A stretch of DNA of 64,000 nucleotides from assembly GCF_000364165.2 (NCBI RefSeq), contig NZ_CP097810.1, positions 310,001 through 374,000 on the forward strand, in the 5' to 3' direction. Position 1 is the first letter of the stretch. Every line of letters begins with the position of its first letter. The translations under genes and the position numbers were made by a program. Shown here one piece after another: positions 25,677-35,127 of the stretch. The notes under the pieces were generated by a model, which saw only the letters and a list, made by a program, of their open reading frames with translations, did no database searches and was not told the DNA's origin. This stretch comes from Clostridium sp. MD294 (GTDB lineage Bacteria; Bacillota; Clostridia; Lachnospirales; Anaerotignaceae).

Positions 25677-27794
25677 ATGTATGTCATAAAAAAAGACAAT
25701 ACCAAAGAAGCATTTAATGTACAAAAAGTAGTAGTAGCTGTAAACAAATCTGCTTACAGAGCACTTGTTAAATTCACAGAAGAAGACTTAAATTTTATAT
25801 GCAATTTTGTAGAAGAAAAAGCGAAGTCTTTAGGAAAAGAAGGGATACATATTAGCGAAATGCACAACATTGTAGAAGGAGCATTAGAAGCTAGAAATAC
25901 TGTTGTAGCAAAAAGTTATAGAGATTATCGTAATTACAAACAGGACTTTGTACAAATGCTTGATGAAGTCTACAAAAAGAGTCAATCCATAATGTATATA
26001 GGGGACAAAGAAAACAGTAATACAGATAGTGCTTTAGTATCTACAAAAAGAAGTTTAATATTTAATCAGCTTAACAAAGAATTATATCAAAAATTTTTTA
26101 TGACAACAGAAGAACTGCAAGCTTGCAGAGATGGTTATATTTATATACATGATATGTCTGCAAGAAGGGATACTATGAACTGTTGTTTATTTGATGTCAA
26201 AAGTGTTTTGTCAGGTGGCTTTGAAATGGGTAATCTTTGGTATAACGAACCTAAAACACTTAATGTTGCATTTGATGTGATAGGAGATATTGTACTTAGT
26301 GCTGCAAGTCAGCAATATGGTGGTTTTACAGTACCTTCTGTAGATTTACTTTTAGAACCTTATGCTGAAAAAAGCTATAAAAAATTTTATGATAGATATA
26401 TAGAATTAGGCTTAAATGAAGAAGTAGCAGACAAAGAAGCACTTAAAGATGTTTTAGTAGATTTTGAGCAGGGATTTCAAGGTTGGGAATATAAATTTAA
26501 CACCGTTGCTTCTAGTCGTGGCGATTACCCTTTTATTACTATGACAATGGGTACAGGTACTGGTCGTTTTGCTAAAATGGCATCTATTACTATGCTAAAT
26601 GTACGTAAAAATGGGCAAGGCAAAAAAGAATGTAAAAAACCTGTACTTTTTCCTAAAATTGTATTTTTATATGATGAAAATTTACATGGTGTAGCAAAGC
26701 CTTTAGAAGACGTTTTTGAAGCAGGTATTGCTTGCTCTAGTAAAACAATGTATCCTGATTGGTTGAGTTTAACTGGTGAAGGCTATGTTGCTGGAATATA
26801 TAAAAAATATGGCGAAATTATAAGTCCTATGGGTTGTAGGGCATTTTTATCCCCTTGGTATGAAAGAGGAGGCATGAACCCAGCTGATGAAAATGATAAG
26901 CCTGTATTTGTAGGCAGATGGAATATCGGCGTAGTAAGTTTACATTTACCTATGATATATGCCAAGTCAAAACAAGAAAGTCGTAATTTTTATGAAGTAC
27001 TTGACTATTATCTAAATTTAATACGTCAACTTCACATCAGAACATATGCCTATTTGGGAGAAATGAGAGCATCAACAAATCCTCTTGCCTATTGTGAAGG
27101 TGGTTTTTATGGAGGACATTTAGGTATACATGACAAAATCAAACCTATTATGAAAACAGCAACTGCTTCATTTGGCATTACAGCATTAAATGAATTACAA
27201 CAATTACATAATGGAAAATCTCTAGTACAAGACGGAGAATTTGCACTAGAAGTATTAACATACATAAACAAAAAAGTAGAAGAATATAAAAAAGAAGATG
27301 GTAATTTATATGCTATATATGCTACACCAGCAGAAAATTTATGTGGATTACAGGTAACACAGTTCCGTAAAAAATATGGTATTATAGAAAATGTTTCTGA
27401 CAAAGAATATGTTAGTAATGGTTTTCATTGTCATGTTACAGAAAACATTTCTCCTATACAAAAACAAAATTTAGAATATCGTTTTTGGAATTTGTCAAAT
27501 GGCGGAAAAATACAATATGTTAAATATCCTATTGACTATAATTTAGATGCTATAAAGGCATTAGTAAGACGTGCTATGGATATGGGATTTTATGAAGGGG
27601 TCAATTTATCTCTTGCTTATTGTGATGACTGTGGACATCAAGAATTAGAAATGGATATTTGTCCAAAATGTGGTAGCAAAAATTTAACCAAAATTGACAG
27701 AATGAACGGTTATTTATCTTACTCTAGAGTAAAAGGTGATACCAGATTAAATGATGCCAAAATGGCTGAAATTGCAGAAAGGAAAAGTATGTGA
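25677..27794 (+). CDS. nrdD: Anaerobic ribonucleoside-triphosphate reductase
   Basis: A 705-residue class III reductase that makes dNTPs from NTPs without oxygen using a glycyl radical. An ATP-cone (about 1-90) is followed by the ten-stranded barrel; the C-terminus has the zinc site CDDCGHQELEMDICPKCG and the radical loop RMNGYLSYSR, where the glycine is at the position of E. coli Gly681. Start ATG 25677 has AAGGAGG eight bases upstream; the open frame extends 31 codons further but lacks a site there. nrdG begins one base after the stop. Confidence 0.96.
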   Translation: MYVIKKDNTKEAFNVQKVVVAVNKSAYRALVKFTEEDLNFICNFVEEKAKSLGKEGIHISEMHNIVEGALEARNTVVAKSYRDYRNYKQDFVQMLDEVYKKSQSIMYIGDKENSNTDSALVSTKRSLIFNQLNKELYQKFFMTTEELQACRDGYIYIHDMSARRDTMNCCLFDVKSVLSGGFEMGNLWYNEPKTLNVAFDVIGDIVLSAASQQYGGFTVPSVDLLLEPYAEKSYKKFYDRYIELGLNEEVADKEALKDVLVDFEQGFQGWEYKFNTVASSRGDYPFITMTMGTGTGRFAKMASITMLNVRKNGQGKKECKKPVLFPKIVFLYDENLHGVAKPLEDVFEAGIACSSKTMYPDWLSLTGEGYVAGIYKKYGEIISPMGCRAFLSPWYERGGMNPADENDKPVFVGRWNIGVVSLHLPMIYAKSKQESRNFYEVLDYYLNLIRQLHIRTYAYLGEMRASTNPLAYCEGGFYGGHLGIHDKIKPIMKTATASFGITALNELQQLHNGKSLVQDGEFALEVLTYINKKVEEYKKEDGNLYAIYATPAENLCGLQVTQFRKKYGIIENVSDKEYVSNGFHCHVTENISPIQKQNLEYRFWNLSNGGKIQYVKYPIDYNLDAIKALVRRAMDMGFYEGVNLSLAYCDDCGHQELEMDICPKCGSKNLTKIDRMNGYLSYSRVKGDTRLNDAKMAEIAERKSM

Positions 27795-27795
27795 T

Positions 27796-28284
27796 ATGAA
27801 TTATCATAACATTACAAAAGATGATATGTTAAATGGTGATGGCTTGAGAGTGGTGCTTTGGGTATCTGGTTGCAATCATCACTGTAAAAACTGTCATAAT
27901 ACCATTACATGGGACGCAAAAGAAGGTTTACTTTTTGATGAAAGTGCAGAACAGGAACTATTTGAACAACTACAACAGCAATATATTAGTGGTATTACAT
28001 TAAGCGGAGGCGATCCTCTTTTTCCAGATAACAGAAAAGAAATCACCACTTTGGTAAATAAAATTAAAAAATATTTTTGCCAAAAAACAATATGGTGTTA
28101 TACAGGATATTTATGGGAAGAAGTCAAACAATTAGAAGTAATGAAAAATATTGATGTACTTGTAGACGGAAAATTCATAGAAGAACTGGCAGACCCTCAG
28201 CTACATTGGAAAGGTAGTTCTAATCAAAGAGTGATAGATGTACAACAATCTCTAAAACAACAAAAAGTAATATTAAAATGTTAA
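27796..28284 (+). CDS. nrdG: Anaerobic ribonucleotide reductase-activating protein
   Basis: A 162-residue radical SAM enzyme that generates the glycyl radical in NrdD. The SAM-cluster motif CNHHCKNCHN (CxxxCxxC) lies near residue 28, and the glycine-rich TLSGGDPLFP near residue 75. Start ATG one base after the nrdD stop, preceded by AAAGGAAAA; translation is probably coupled. Confidence 0.95.
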   Translation: MNYHNITKDDMLNGDGLRVVLWVSGCNHHCKNCHNTITWDAKEGLLFDESAEQELFEQLQQQYISGITLSGGDPLFPDNRKEITTLVNKIKKYFCQKTIWCYTGYLWEEVKQLEVMKNIDVLVDGKFIEELADPQLHWKGSSNQRVIDVQQSLKQQKVILKC

Positions 28285-28350
28285 ATATTTTAATACAACA
28301 TTTTTTAGTCTTTTTATTCTTTTAACACTCATATTTTTAGGAGGACTGTT

Positions 28351-28872
28351 ATGAAAAAAATAGCAAAATTTGAAAAAGTAAGTTTTTCACAATTTATAAA
28401 AGACTGGCAGGAGGAATTTCCACAATCAACACAAAAAGAATGTGAGCAAATTTATAAACAGTTGCTTTTGCCTTGCCGTGCTACAAAAGGTTCTGCTGGA
28501 TATGATTTTTTTGCACCTATTGATATTACACTTTCCCCTCAGCAAACAATCAAAATACCTACTGGTATTAGAGTACAAATTGATGAGGGTTGGGTATTAA
28601 AATGTTATCCTCGCAGTGGTTTAGGTTTTAAATATCGCCTTCAATTAAACAATACTGTAGGTATTATAGACAGCGATTATTATTTTTCTGATAATGAGGG
28701 ACATATTTTTGCTAAAATTACAAATGACAGCAACGAAAACAAAACAGTTGTCATTTCAAAACAAAATAGTTTTATGCAAGGTATTTTTGTAGAATATGGT
28801 ATTACAATAGATGACAATGTAGATACCATTAGAAATGGTGGTATTGGCAGCACTACAATATCAAAATCATAA
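28351..28872 (+). CDS. dut: dUTP diphosphatase
   Basis: A 173-residue trimeric dUTPase. Motif 1 AGYDFFA, motif 2 PRSGLG, motif 3 GIIDSDYYFSDNEGHI and motif 5 RNGGIGSTT are present in order. Motif 3 carries an extra stretch (YFSDN) compared with the common GVIDSDYRGEI, and there is a 40-residue N-terminal helical extension. Prevents uracil incorporation; placed beside nrdDG it fits dNTP supply. Start with AGGAGG. Confidence 0.9.
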   Translation: MKKIAKFEKVSFSQFIKDWQEEFPQSTQKECEQIYKQLLLPCRATKGSAGYDFFAPIDITLSPQQTIKIPTGIRVQIDEGWVLKCYPRSGLGFKYRLQLNNTVGIIDSDYYFSDNEGHIFAKITNDSNENKTVVISKQNSFMQGIFVEYGITIDDNVDTIRNGGIGSTTISKS

Positions 28873-28912
28873 CACTGAATACTAGCTATTGTAAAGAAAG
28901 GAAGTGTTGTAA

Positions 28913-29623
28913 TTGGTAGAATTGTTTACATTTGGTATAAACAACTGTTATGTGCTTTCTGGAGAAAAATATGCAATACTGATTGATACTTGTCCAGAAC
29001 GCTATGCAAATACACTTTTTGAAACAATAAAACATAAAAATATTACAATGCTTCTTATCACACATGGTCATGCTGATCATATTGCTTGTGCAAAATATAT
29101 TTCTAAAAAACTGCATATTCCTATTGCTATGCACCAAAAAGACCAAATACTTATACAACAACCTTCTGCACAAAAAATGTCTGCACTTACACCTTTAGGA
29201 ATTGTAATGTGTCAAAAAGTTAAACATCAAAAACCAGTAGCTTTTTTTGAGCCAGATGTTTTTTTAACACATGGTCAACGTTTAGAAGAATTTGGTGTAA
29301 AAGGAAGAATATTTGCACTTTCTGGACATACAGATGGTTCTATAGGCGTCTGGACACCAAACAAAGAATTTTTTGTAGGAGATGCTATGATGCACATAAG
29401 CCCTTTATTAAAACCTTGTATTTATCACAATAAATTAGACATGGAACACAGTTTTTACAATATATGTCAAAGTGATGCTACAGCAATTTATATGGGACAT
29501 GGTAAACCAATATTTAGGCAAAATACATTAATAAAAAGTCTAAAATTGCAATATAAAATAGATACAAATTGTATTTCTATGGGTTGTCGTCAACATATTG
29601 AAATACAAAAAAAGAAAAAATAA
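28913..29623 (+). CDS. Metallo-beta-lactamase-fold hydrolase
   Basis: A 236-residue zinc hydrolase with THGHADH near residue 58, SGHTDGSIGVW near residue 142, VGDAMM near 157 and YMGHGKPI near 195. Starts at TTG 28913 after AAAGGAAGTG. Only the fold is certain. It is not close to the MBL protein at 24845; they share just the fold motifs. Basic C-terminus (IEIQKKKK). Confidence 0.8.
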   Translation: MVELFTFGINNCYVLSGEKYAILIDTCPERYANTLFETIKHKNITMLLITHGHADHIACAKYISKKLHIPIAMHQKDQILIQQPSAQKMSALTPLGIVMCQKVKHQKPVAFFEPDVFLTHGQRLEEFGVKGRIFALSGHTDGSIGVWTPNKEFFVGDAMMHISPLLKPCIYHNKLDMEHSFYNICQSDATAIYMGHGKPIFRQNTLIKSLKLQYKIDTNCISMGCRQHIEIQKKKK

Positions 29624-29631
29624 TATCATTT

Positions 29632-29757
29632 GCAAAGGTAAAAACACAACAGGGTTGGTAGTCCCTGTGCAGTCATAATATGATTGTCAGTAGCCTTCCT
29701 CACCTGTGCATATTGCACACAGGTCGTCCTTCCTTTGTTTATTATAAGGAGGAAGAA
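29632..29757 (+). promoter_or_regulatory. yjdF-motif riboswitch (azaaromatic-sensing class)
   Basis: Structured leader directly before yjdF. Visible helices: ACAGGG (29649-29654) with CCCTGT (29663-29668); ACCTGTGCA (29702-29710) with TGCAC..AGGT (29714-29724); and an expression helix CTTCCTT (29729-29735) with GGAGGAAG (29748-29755), which masks the ribosome binding site. The yjdF RNA motif is known upstream of this gene family and binds azaaromatic compounds. I identify it by gene context and the masking stem; the aptamer consensus was not checked base by base. Confidence 0.75.
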
Positions 29758-29761
29758 CCAT

Positions 29762-30172
29762 ATGAAAGCTACATTTACTGTGTTTTTTGAAGCACCTTTT
29801 TGGAAAGGTATTTATGAAAGAGAAGAAAAAAATAACCTTTCTGTTGCTATTATTATTTTTGGAGCAGAACCAAAAGATATAGAAATAATGCAGTTTATAA
29901 ATACTCATTTTCAATCACTTCGCTTTACAAAATCGCTTCAAACACAACAAAAAATAAAAATAATACAAAATTATAAAAGACTGCAAAGAAGCATCAGAAA
30001 ACAAACAAAACAAAAAGGTATTAGCACAAAATCACAGCAAGCATTGCAGCAACAAAGAGAATTGTTAAAAACAGAAAACAAAAAAAAATACAATATACAA
30101 AAAAAATTACTGCAACAACAGCAGTTTGAAGCAAAACAGCAAAAAAAGAAACAAAAGAAAAAAGGACATTAA
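29762..30172 (+). CDS. yjdF: YjdF family protein (DUF2992)
   Basis: A 136-residue protein beginning MKATFTVFFEAPFWKGIYER and containing the family signature IIFGAEPKDIEIMQFINTHF, followed by a lysine/glutamine-rich helical tail with a basic end (KQQKKKQKKKGH). The role is unknown; expression elsewhere is controlled by a riboswitch for toxic azaaromatics, suggesting detoxification. Start is the ATG at 29762 after AAGGAGGAAG. Reading frame continues upstream only through the riboswitch, which is not coding. Confidence 0.88.
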   Translation: MKATFTVFFEAPFWKGIYEREEKNNLSVAIIIFGAEPKDIEIMQFINTHFQSLRFTKSLQTQQKIKIIQNYKRLQRSIRKQTKQKGISTKSQQALQQQRELLKTENKKKYNIQKKLLQQQQFEAKQQKKKQKKKGH

Positions 30173-30280
30173 AATTTTAACAGAAATGATTTTATATGAA
30201 ATATTAACAACATTTATTATAGAGATAAATATTACAGAGAATATACTATAATAATGAACAAGTTTATACACAACATTAAT

Positions 30281-30329
30281 AAAAAAAGAAGTACAGTAAC
30301 AACTTATTACTATACTTCTTTTTATTTTA
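30281..30329 (+). terminator. Terminator after yjdF
   Basis: AAAAAGAAGTA and TACTTCTTTTT, extended by AGTAA/TTACT across one-base bulges, with a T-rich exit. Confidence 0.75.
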
Positions 30330-30393
30330 TTATAATAAATATTATGCTAATTTTGCCTGATGAGATGTTTGCACCATTTTACACTTCCATCTT

Positions 30394-31701
30394 TCAGACT
30401 GAAAACAAACGTATTACAAACAATGCACCCCTAGCACATTCATCTATTGCCATAGCAATCCATATGCCAACAAGCCCCATACCTTTATATACTCCTAAAT
30501 AATATCCTCCCATTACAGCAACAAGCCACATAAATATGATGCCTATTACTACAGGGAATATCACATCACCCATAGCTGTAAGACATTTTGTCATTAATAT
30601 ATTAACTGTTCTACCCATTTCTAAAAACAACTCTATAAACAATATTTTTTTACCTAAAGCAATAATTTGTGCATCTTTTGTAAAAATATGAAATATATTT
30701 TCTGCATTCAAATACAATATTGCTGTAATACCTACTGCAATCACCATAGAATAAATCAGTGTTGTCCAAACACGTTTTTTTACTTTTTCAAATTCTCCTG
30801 CACCTATCAAATAACTTACCATAATTTGCGTTGCTTGTGAAAGTGCTATAGAATATACATAAGCTACATTTGCTAAAATACTACAATACACTTTTGTAGC
30901 AATTACTGCTGTACCAAACAGATTGATAAGTTTTAGTATACAAACTTGTGACAAATTGTAGGAAAGTTCTTCTCCTCCAGAAGGCACAGCAATATGCAAC
31001 AAACTATGAAATGTTTGTGTTGGAAATGGTTTTAATATTTTAGGTGATAGTTGTATATTGATATTTTTACGGAATAGTCTATATAATATTACAAGTCCTA
31101 TCAATTTACTAATATCTGTTGAAATTGCTGCTCCTATTATACCAAGCTGAGGCAATCCAAATAAGCCATTTATTAATACTGCATTTCCTGCAATATTTAT
31201 AACATTCATTACAACAGAAACATACATCACTTGTTTCATAAATCCAAAACTTCTTAATATTGCTGCAAATGTAATATAAATACCTTGCACAATAATAAAC
31301 AATCCTACAATGCTTAAATAATTACCCGCTTCCTGCAATATTTCCTGTGGTATTCTAATCCATGTAAATATCATGGTATGTCCAAATGTAATAAAAAGTG
31401 TTGCAAATACACTAAATACTGCAATCATTAAAAGAGAAACATTACAAGTTTCTGCAATTTTTCGTCTATTCTGTGCTCCTAAATATTGAGAAATCAGTAT
31501 TGTGCTTGCTACACTTGTTACATTTAATACAATAATAACAATATTCATAATTTGATTGCCATTACCTATTGCTGCAACAGAAGCTTGTGAATAGCGGCTT
31601 ATCATAATTTGGTCTACATTACCTACCAAAAGCTGTAAAAGTAATTCTATAAATATAGGCACAGACATTTTAAAAACTGCCTTTTGTGTCATATCTTTCA
31701 T
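30394..31701 (-). CDS. MATE-family efflux transporter (2 of 3)
   Basis: A 435-residue twelve-helix antiporter. N-terminus MKDMTQKAVFKMSVPIFIELLLQLLVGNVDQIMIS is the NorM-like type, with GNGNQIMNI and the mirrored second half GGEELSYNLSQVCILKLI. The ATG at 31699-31701 is taken because AAGGGAGTGG is six bases upstream; a reading 11 codons longer has no site. Isolated gene, with terminators on both sides. Substrate unknown. Confidence 0.92.
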   Translation of the reverse strand: MKDMTQKAVFKMSVPIFIELLLQLLVGNVDQIMISRYSQASVAAIGNGNQIMNIVIIVLNVTSVASTILISQYLGAQNRRKIAETCNVSLLMIAVFSVFATLFITFGHTMIFTWIRIPQEILQEAGNYLSIVGLFIIVQGIYITFAAILRSFGFMKQVMYVSVVMNVINIAGNAVLINGLFGLPQLGIIGAAISTDISKLIGLVILYRLFRKNINIQLSPKILKPFPTQTFHSLLHIAVPSGGEELSYNLSQVCILKLINLFGTAVIATKVYCSILANVAYVYSIALSQATQIMVSYLIGAGEFEKVKKRVWTTLIYSMVIAVGITAILYLNAENIFHIFTKDAQIIALGKKILFIELFLEMGRTVNILMTKCLTAMGDVIFPVVIGIIFMWLVAVMGGYYLGVYKGMGLVGIWIAMAIDECARGALFVIRLFSV

Positions 31702-31773
31702 ATTTTTCCACTCCCTTAAATTCGATTTTCTCATTATAGAGCGGTTTAATTATTTTTGCAATAATAAATTTAA

Positions 31774-31820
31774 TAAAAAAATGCTGAAAAACGGTAGTAA
31801 AATCATACTATTTTTCAGCA
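31774..31820 (-). terminator. Terminator after nth
   Basis: TGCTGAAAAA (31782-31791) pairs with TTTTTCAGCA (31811-31820), with a further GTAGTA/TACTA inner pairing, and is followed by seven Us on the minus strand. Confidence 0.85.
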
Positions 31821-31870
31821 ACTATATAATATAACACTATAAAGTAGTTTATATTTTATGCTATTAAAAT

Positions 31871-32491
31871 TTATTTTCTGTTATCACAATAGTTATATAA
31901 AAAACATTCTTGACATTTCGGACGCCTTGCAATACATATTTTTCTGCCATGTGTAATAATCTGTGTATTATATCTTATCCAATGGTCTTGAGGCAAAATT
32001 TTCATTAAATCCTGTTCTATTTTGGCAGGGTCGGTGTTTTCTGTTAACCCTAAAAGATTAGAAACTCTTTTGACATGGGTATCTACCACTACACTAGGAA
32101 TATTATAAATATTTCCTCTTACTACATTTGCTGTTTTTCTTCCTACTCCTGCTAATGTAATCAGTTCTTCTATATTACTTGGCACAACACCACCATATAC
32201 CGTCAAAAGCCTTTGACAACACGAAATAATATTTCTTGCTTTATTATTATAAAATCCTATAGAATGAATATCTTGTTTTAGCTCTTCTAAATCTGCCTCA
32301 GCAAAGTCCTTTAATGTAGCATATTTTTGAAATAATACTTTTGTTACTTCATTTACTCTATCATCTGTACATTGTGCACTTAATATTGTAGCAATGAGTA
32401 GCTGCCAATCTGTTTGATAATTTAAATGGCATTTTACAATGCCATAATGTTCATCTAAAAGTGTTAATATTGCATTTATTTTCTCTTCCAT
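31871..32491 (-). CDS. nth: Endonuclease III
   Basis: A 206-residue DNA glycosylase/AP lyase for oxidised pyrimidines. The helix-hairpin-helix holds the catalytic lysine in AGVGRKTANVV and the catalytic aspartate in VDTHVKRVSNLLG. The [4Fe-4S] site CIARRPKCQECFLYNYC has the exact C-x6-C-x2-C-x5-C spacing. Final gene of the SDR-topB-yihY-radical SAM-nth run. Confidence 0.97.
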   Translation of the reverse strand: MEEKINAILTLLDEHYGIVKCHLNYQTDWQLLIATILSAQCTDDRVNEVTKVLFQKYATLKDFAEADLEELKQDIHSIGFYNNKARNIISCCQRLLTVYGGVVPSNIEELITLAGVGRKTANVVRGNIYNIPSVVVDTHVKRVSNLLGLTENTDPAKIEQDLMKILPQDHWIRYNTQIITHGRKICIARRPKCQECFLYNYCDNRK

Positions 32492-32512
32492 AAAAAAATC
32501 TTCCCCTTTTTA

Positions 32513-34237
32513 TTACACTAACTGATAATAATGATATTTTTTAGTTAAAATATCTCTTTTACCATAATCAAAAAGTATTACTATTTGTTTTTTGTATTTG
32601 CTTTCTGAAAAAATATCATACTCTAAAAAACAAATATGACAACGTTTAGAAAGTTGTTTTGGTGTTTGTTCTGACAAATGTACTGCCTTGTGTTTTATCA
32701 ATGCTGTATTATTGTAATACTCCCAGCGTTTTTGCTTTTCTTGTTCTTCTTCTATCAGCCAGTCAGGCAGCGTTTTGACATTATCATTCATAAAAATATC
32801 TAATTTTAAATATTCTTTGAATATATCTTTATGTTGTGCAGTACATTCTGTATCACAAACAAAATGATAAAGTATTGTATATAATTCTATTTTACTATGC
32901 TGCATTTCATTATAACGCTTTTCTATCCAATAATCCCCTAATGCTTCATAAAAATCAAAAGGTGTTTCAAAAAAAGAAATTGCATATTCTATTGTTTTAC
33001 AAGCCTTTCCACTGTTATAATAAGTTTCTACCATATCCTCTATTTGTTTTAGTCTAAAAATATCATCACATTTTAACTCTTTTGTATATAATACTTCATA
33101 AACAGCATCTTTTCTATAAACAATGCCATATTTTTCTGCATCTTTTCTTAGTCCAGAACCTTTTAAAAGTTTTAAAAATCCTAGTTGAAATTGTTCCGGC
33201 TGTAGCATATACACATCATTAAAAGAATTACGAAAAGAAGCATAATCTTCATAAGGTAGTCCTGCAATTAAATCCAAATGTTGATGAATATTACCATAAT
33301 TTTTAATTTGTTTTACTACTGCTTTTAATTTTTCAAAACTGGTATTTCTTTGTATTGCTTGTATTGTTTTGGTATTTGTAGATTGTACACCAATTTCAAA
33401 TTGAAAAAGTCCTTTTCTTGCTTTTTTTAATATTTGTAAACTCTCTTGCTGCAATATGTCTGCTGTAATTTCCATATGAAAATTGGTAACACCATTATCA
33501 TGCTCTATTAAATAACTCCAAATGTAATTAGCGTGTTCTGCATTTGCATTAAATGTTCTATCAACAAATTTTACTTGTGTAACATAATTATCTAAAAAGA
33601 ATTGTAAATCTTTTTCCACTCTTTTTTTTGATAAAAAACGAACACCTTTTTCAATAGAAGATAAACAATATTGACAGTTGTAAGGGCAGCCTCTTTGTGT
33701 TTCATAATACAGTATTCTATGCTGGAATGGTTTTATATCATCATAAACAAAAGGCAAATCATCTAAAGCAATGGCTGCTCTGTTTGCATTACTAATAATG
33801 GTATTTCCTTTTCTGTATGTAATGCCATCTATATTTTCTAATGAAAGTGTATTTGTAATAAGTCCTTTTATAATTTCATAAAATGTTGCTTCCCCTTCTC
33901 CTCTTATTATAATATCTGCAGGTATTTGTTGTAATGTCTGTTCTGGCTCATAAGACACTTCTGCTCCTCCCAGTATAATCATAACATGAGGCAATATTTT
34001 TTTTAAATTGTCTACAATTCTACTTATTTGACTAATATTCCATAAATAACATGAAAAACAAACTACATCTGGTTGCTGTCTGTAAATCTGCTGTAGTATA
34101 AAATCTTCTTGATGATTTATGGTATATTCTTCTATTACTATATGTTGTTGAAACTCTTTTGCATAGGCTTTTAAACAATATAATGCCAATGCTGTGTGTA
34201 TATATTTTGCATTTAATGCAGTAAGTAGTATTTTCAT
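32513..34237 (-). CDS. B12-binding-domain radical SAM protein
   Basis: A 574-residue protein. Residues 1-140 resemble a cobalamin-binding Rossmann domain (LLTALNAKYIHTALALYCLK, GGAEVSYEPEQTL); the radical SAM core has ETQRGCPYNCQYCLS (CxxxCxxC) near residue 190 and HLDLIAGLPYED. The C-terminal 200 residues look like the DUF4080 region often fused to such enzymes. Substrate unknown. The ATG at 34235-34237 has AAAGGAG upstream; an alternative TTG seven codons earlier is in front of that site. Confidence 0.85.
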   Translation of the reverse strand: MKILLTALNAKYIHTALALYCLKAYAKEFQQHIVIEEYTINHQEDFILQQIYRQQPDVVCFSCYLWNISQISRIVDNLKKILPHVMIILGGAEVSYEPEQTLQQIPADIIIRGEGEATFYEIIKGLITNTLSLENIDGITYRKGNTIISNANRAAIALDDLPFVYDDIKPFQHRILYYETQRGCPYNCQYCLSSIEKGVRFLSKKRVEKDLQFFLDNYVTQVKFVDRTFNANAEHANYIWSYLIEHDNGVTNFHMEITADILQQESLQILKKARKGLFQFEIGVQSTNTKTIQAIQRNTSFEKLKAVVKQIKNYGNIHQHLDLIAGLPYEDYASFRNSFNDVYMLQPEQFQLGFLKLLKGSGLRKDAEKYGIVYRKDAVYEVLYTKELKCDDIFRLKQIEDMVETYYNSGKACKTIEYAISFFETPFDFYEALGDYWIEKRYNEMQHSKIELYTILYHFVCDTECTAQHKDIFKEYLKLDIFMNDNVKTLPDWLIEEEQEKQKRWEYYNNTALIKHKAVHLSEQTPKQLSKRCHICFLEYDIFSESKYKKQIVILFDYGKRDILTKKYHYYQLV

Positions 34238-34274
34238 TTTTTCTCCTTTCATTACCAACGTTTCACTCTGTCAT

Positions 34275-35126
34275 TTATTTTCCATATACAGACAACAAAG
34301 CATCATTCCATTCTGCTCCCATCAATATAACAATCGCACTAAAATAAAACCACATCAAAAGCACTATAATCGCACCAATAGAACCATATACTACAGAATA
34401 ATTTGCCATATTATCTACATAATATGCAAAAGCAATAGAAAATACAAGCCAGCTAATTAAAGCCATAAATGCCCCTGAAAATACATATTTTCTTTTTGGT
34501 CTTTCATTTGGAGAAGCATAATATAGTGATGATAATACACAAAATAATATTATTGTCAAAGGTAAAAAACGTAGTTTGCTCCAAAGTGTTATTAGTTGTA
34601 TTGGTATTGAAAAAGGTAAATAATTTCCTGCCCACTGCAATACATTTTCTCCTATTACTACAATAAAAAGTGCAACAATAATAAATAACATAACCACTAT
34701 CATATAAACAAATGTAAATAATTTCTGTTTTAAAGGTGACTTTCGAGGCTTTCCTCTATATGCAATATTAATTGCGTCCATAATAGCATTGATTGCTCTC
34801 AAAGGAAACCAAAGAGCAAAAATAAATGAAAATGCCAATACAGTACTGCTTCTATTTTCTGTCACTTGTACAATACATACATTTAAAAGCATTATCATAT
34901 CTTCTGGTAAAAATTGTGACAAATGTCCAGACAAAGATACCAAAGGAATATTTAAAAAACCTAACAATGTACTCACAAAAAGCAAAAAAGGAAATAGTGC
35001 AAATATCATGTAATATGTTAATGCTGCGGCAGATTTTGCTACATTATCATGTTGATATTTTTCTATTAATTCTATAAAAAACAATACCCATTTTTTATTT
35101 CCTTTGTATCGTTGTTTTAAATTCAC
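34275..35126 (-). CDS. YihY/virulence factor BrkB family membrane protein
   Basis: A 283-residue inner-membrane protein with six helices. Family marks: AAALTYYMIFALFPFLLF near residue 34, SFIFALWFPLRAINAIMDAINIAYRGKPRKS near 105, and the final VVYGSIGAIIVLLMWFYFSAIVILMGAEWNDAL. Once taken for RNase BN, now regarded as a membrane protein of unknown role. Starts at GTG 35124-35126 six bases after GGGAGG, two bases behind topB. Confidence 0.92.
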   Translation of the reverse strand: MNLKQRYKGNKKWVLFFIELIEKYQHDNVAKSAAALTYYMIFALFPFLLFVSTLLGFLNIPLVSLSGHLSQFLPEDMIMLLNVCIVQVTENRSSTVLAFSFIFALWFPLRAINAIMDAINIAYRGKPRKSPLKQKLFTFVYMIVVMLFIIVALFIVVIGENVLQWAGNYLPFSIPIQLITLWSKLRFLPLTIILFCVLSSLYYASPNERPKRKYVFSGAFMALISWLVFSIAFAYYVDNMANYSVVYGSIGAIIVLLMWFYFSAIVILMGAEWNDALLSVYGK

Positions 35127-35127
35127 A

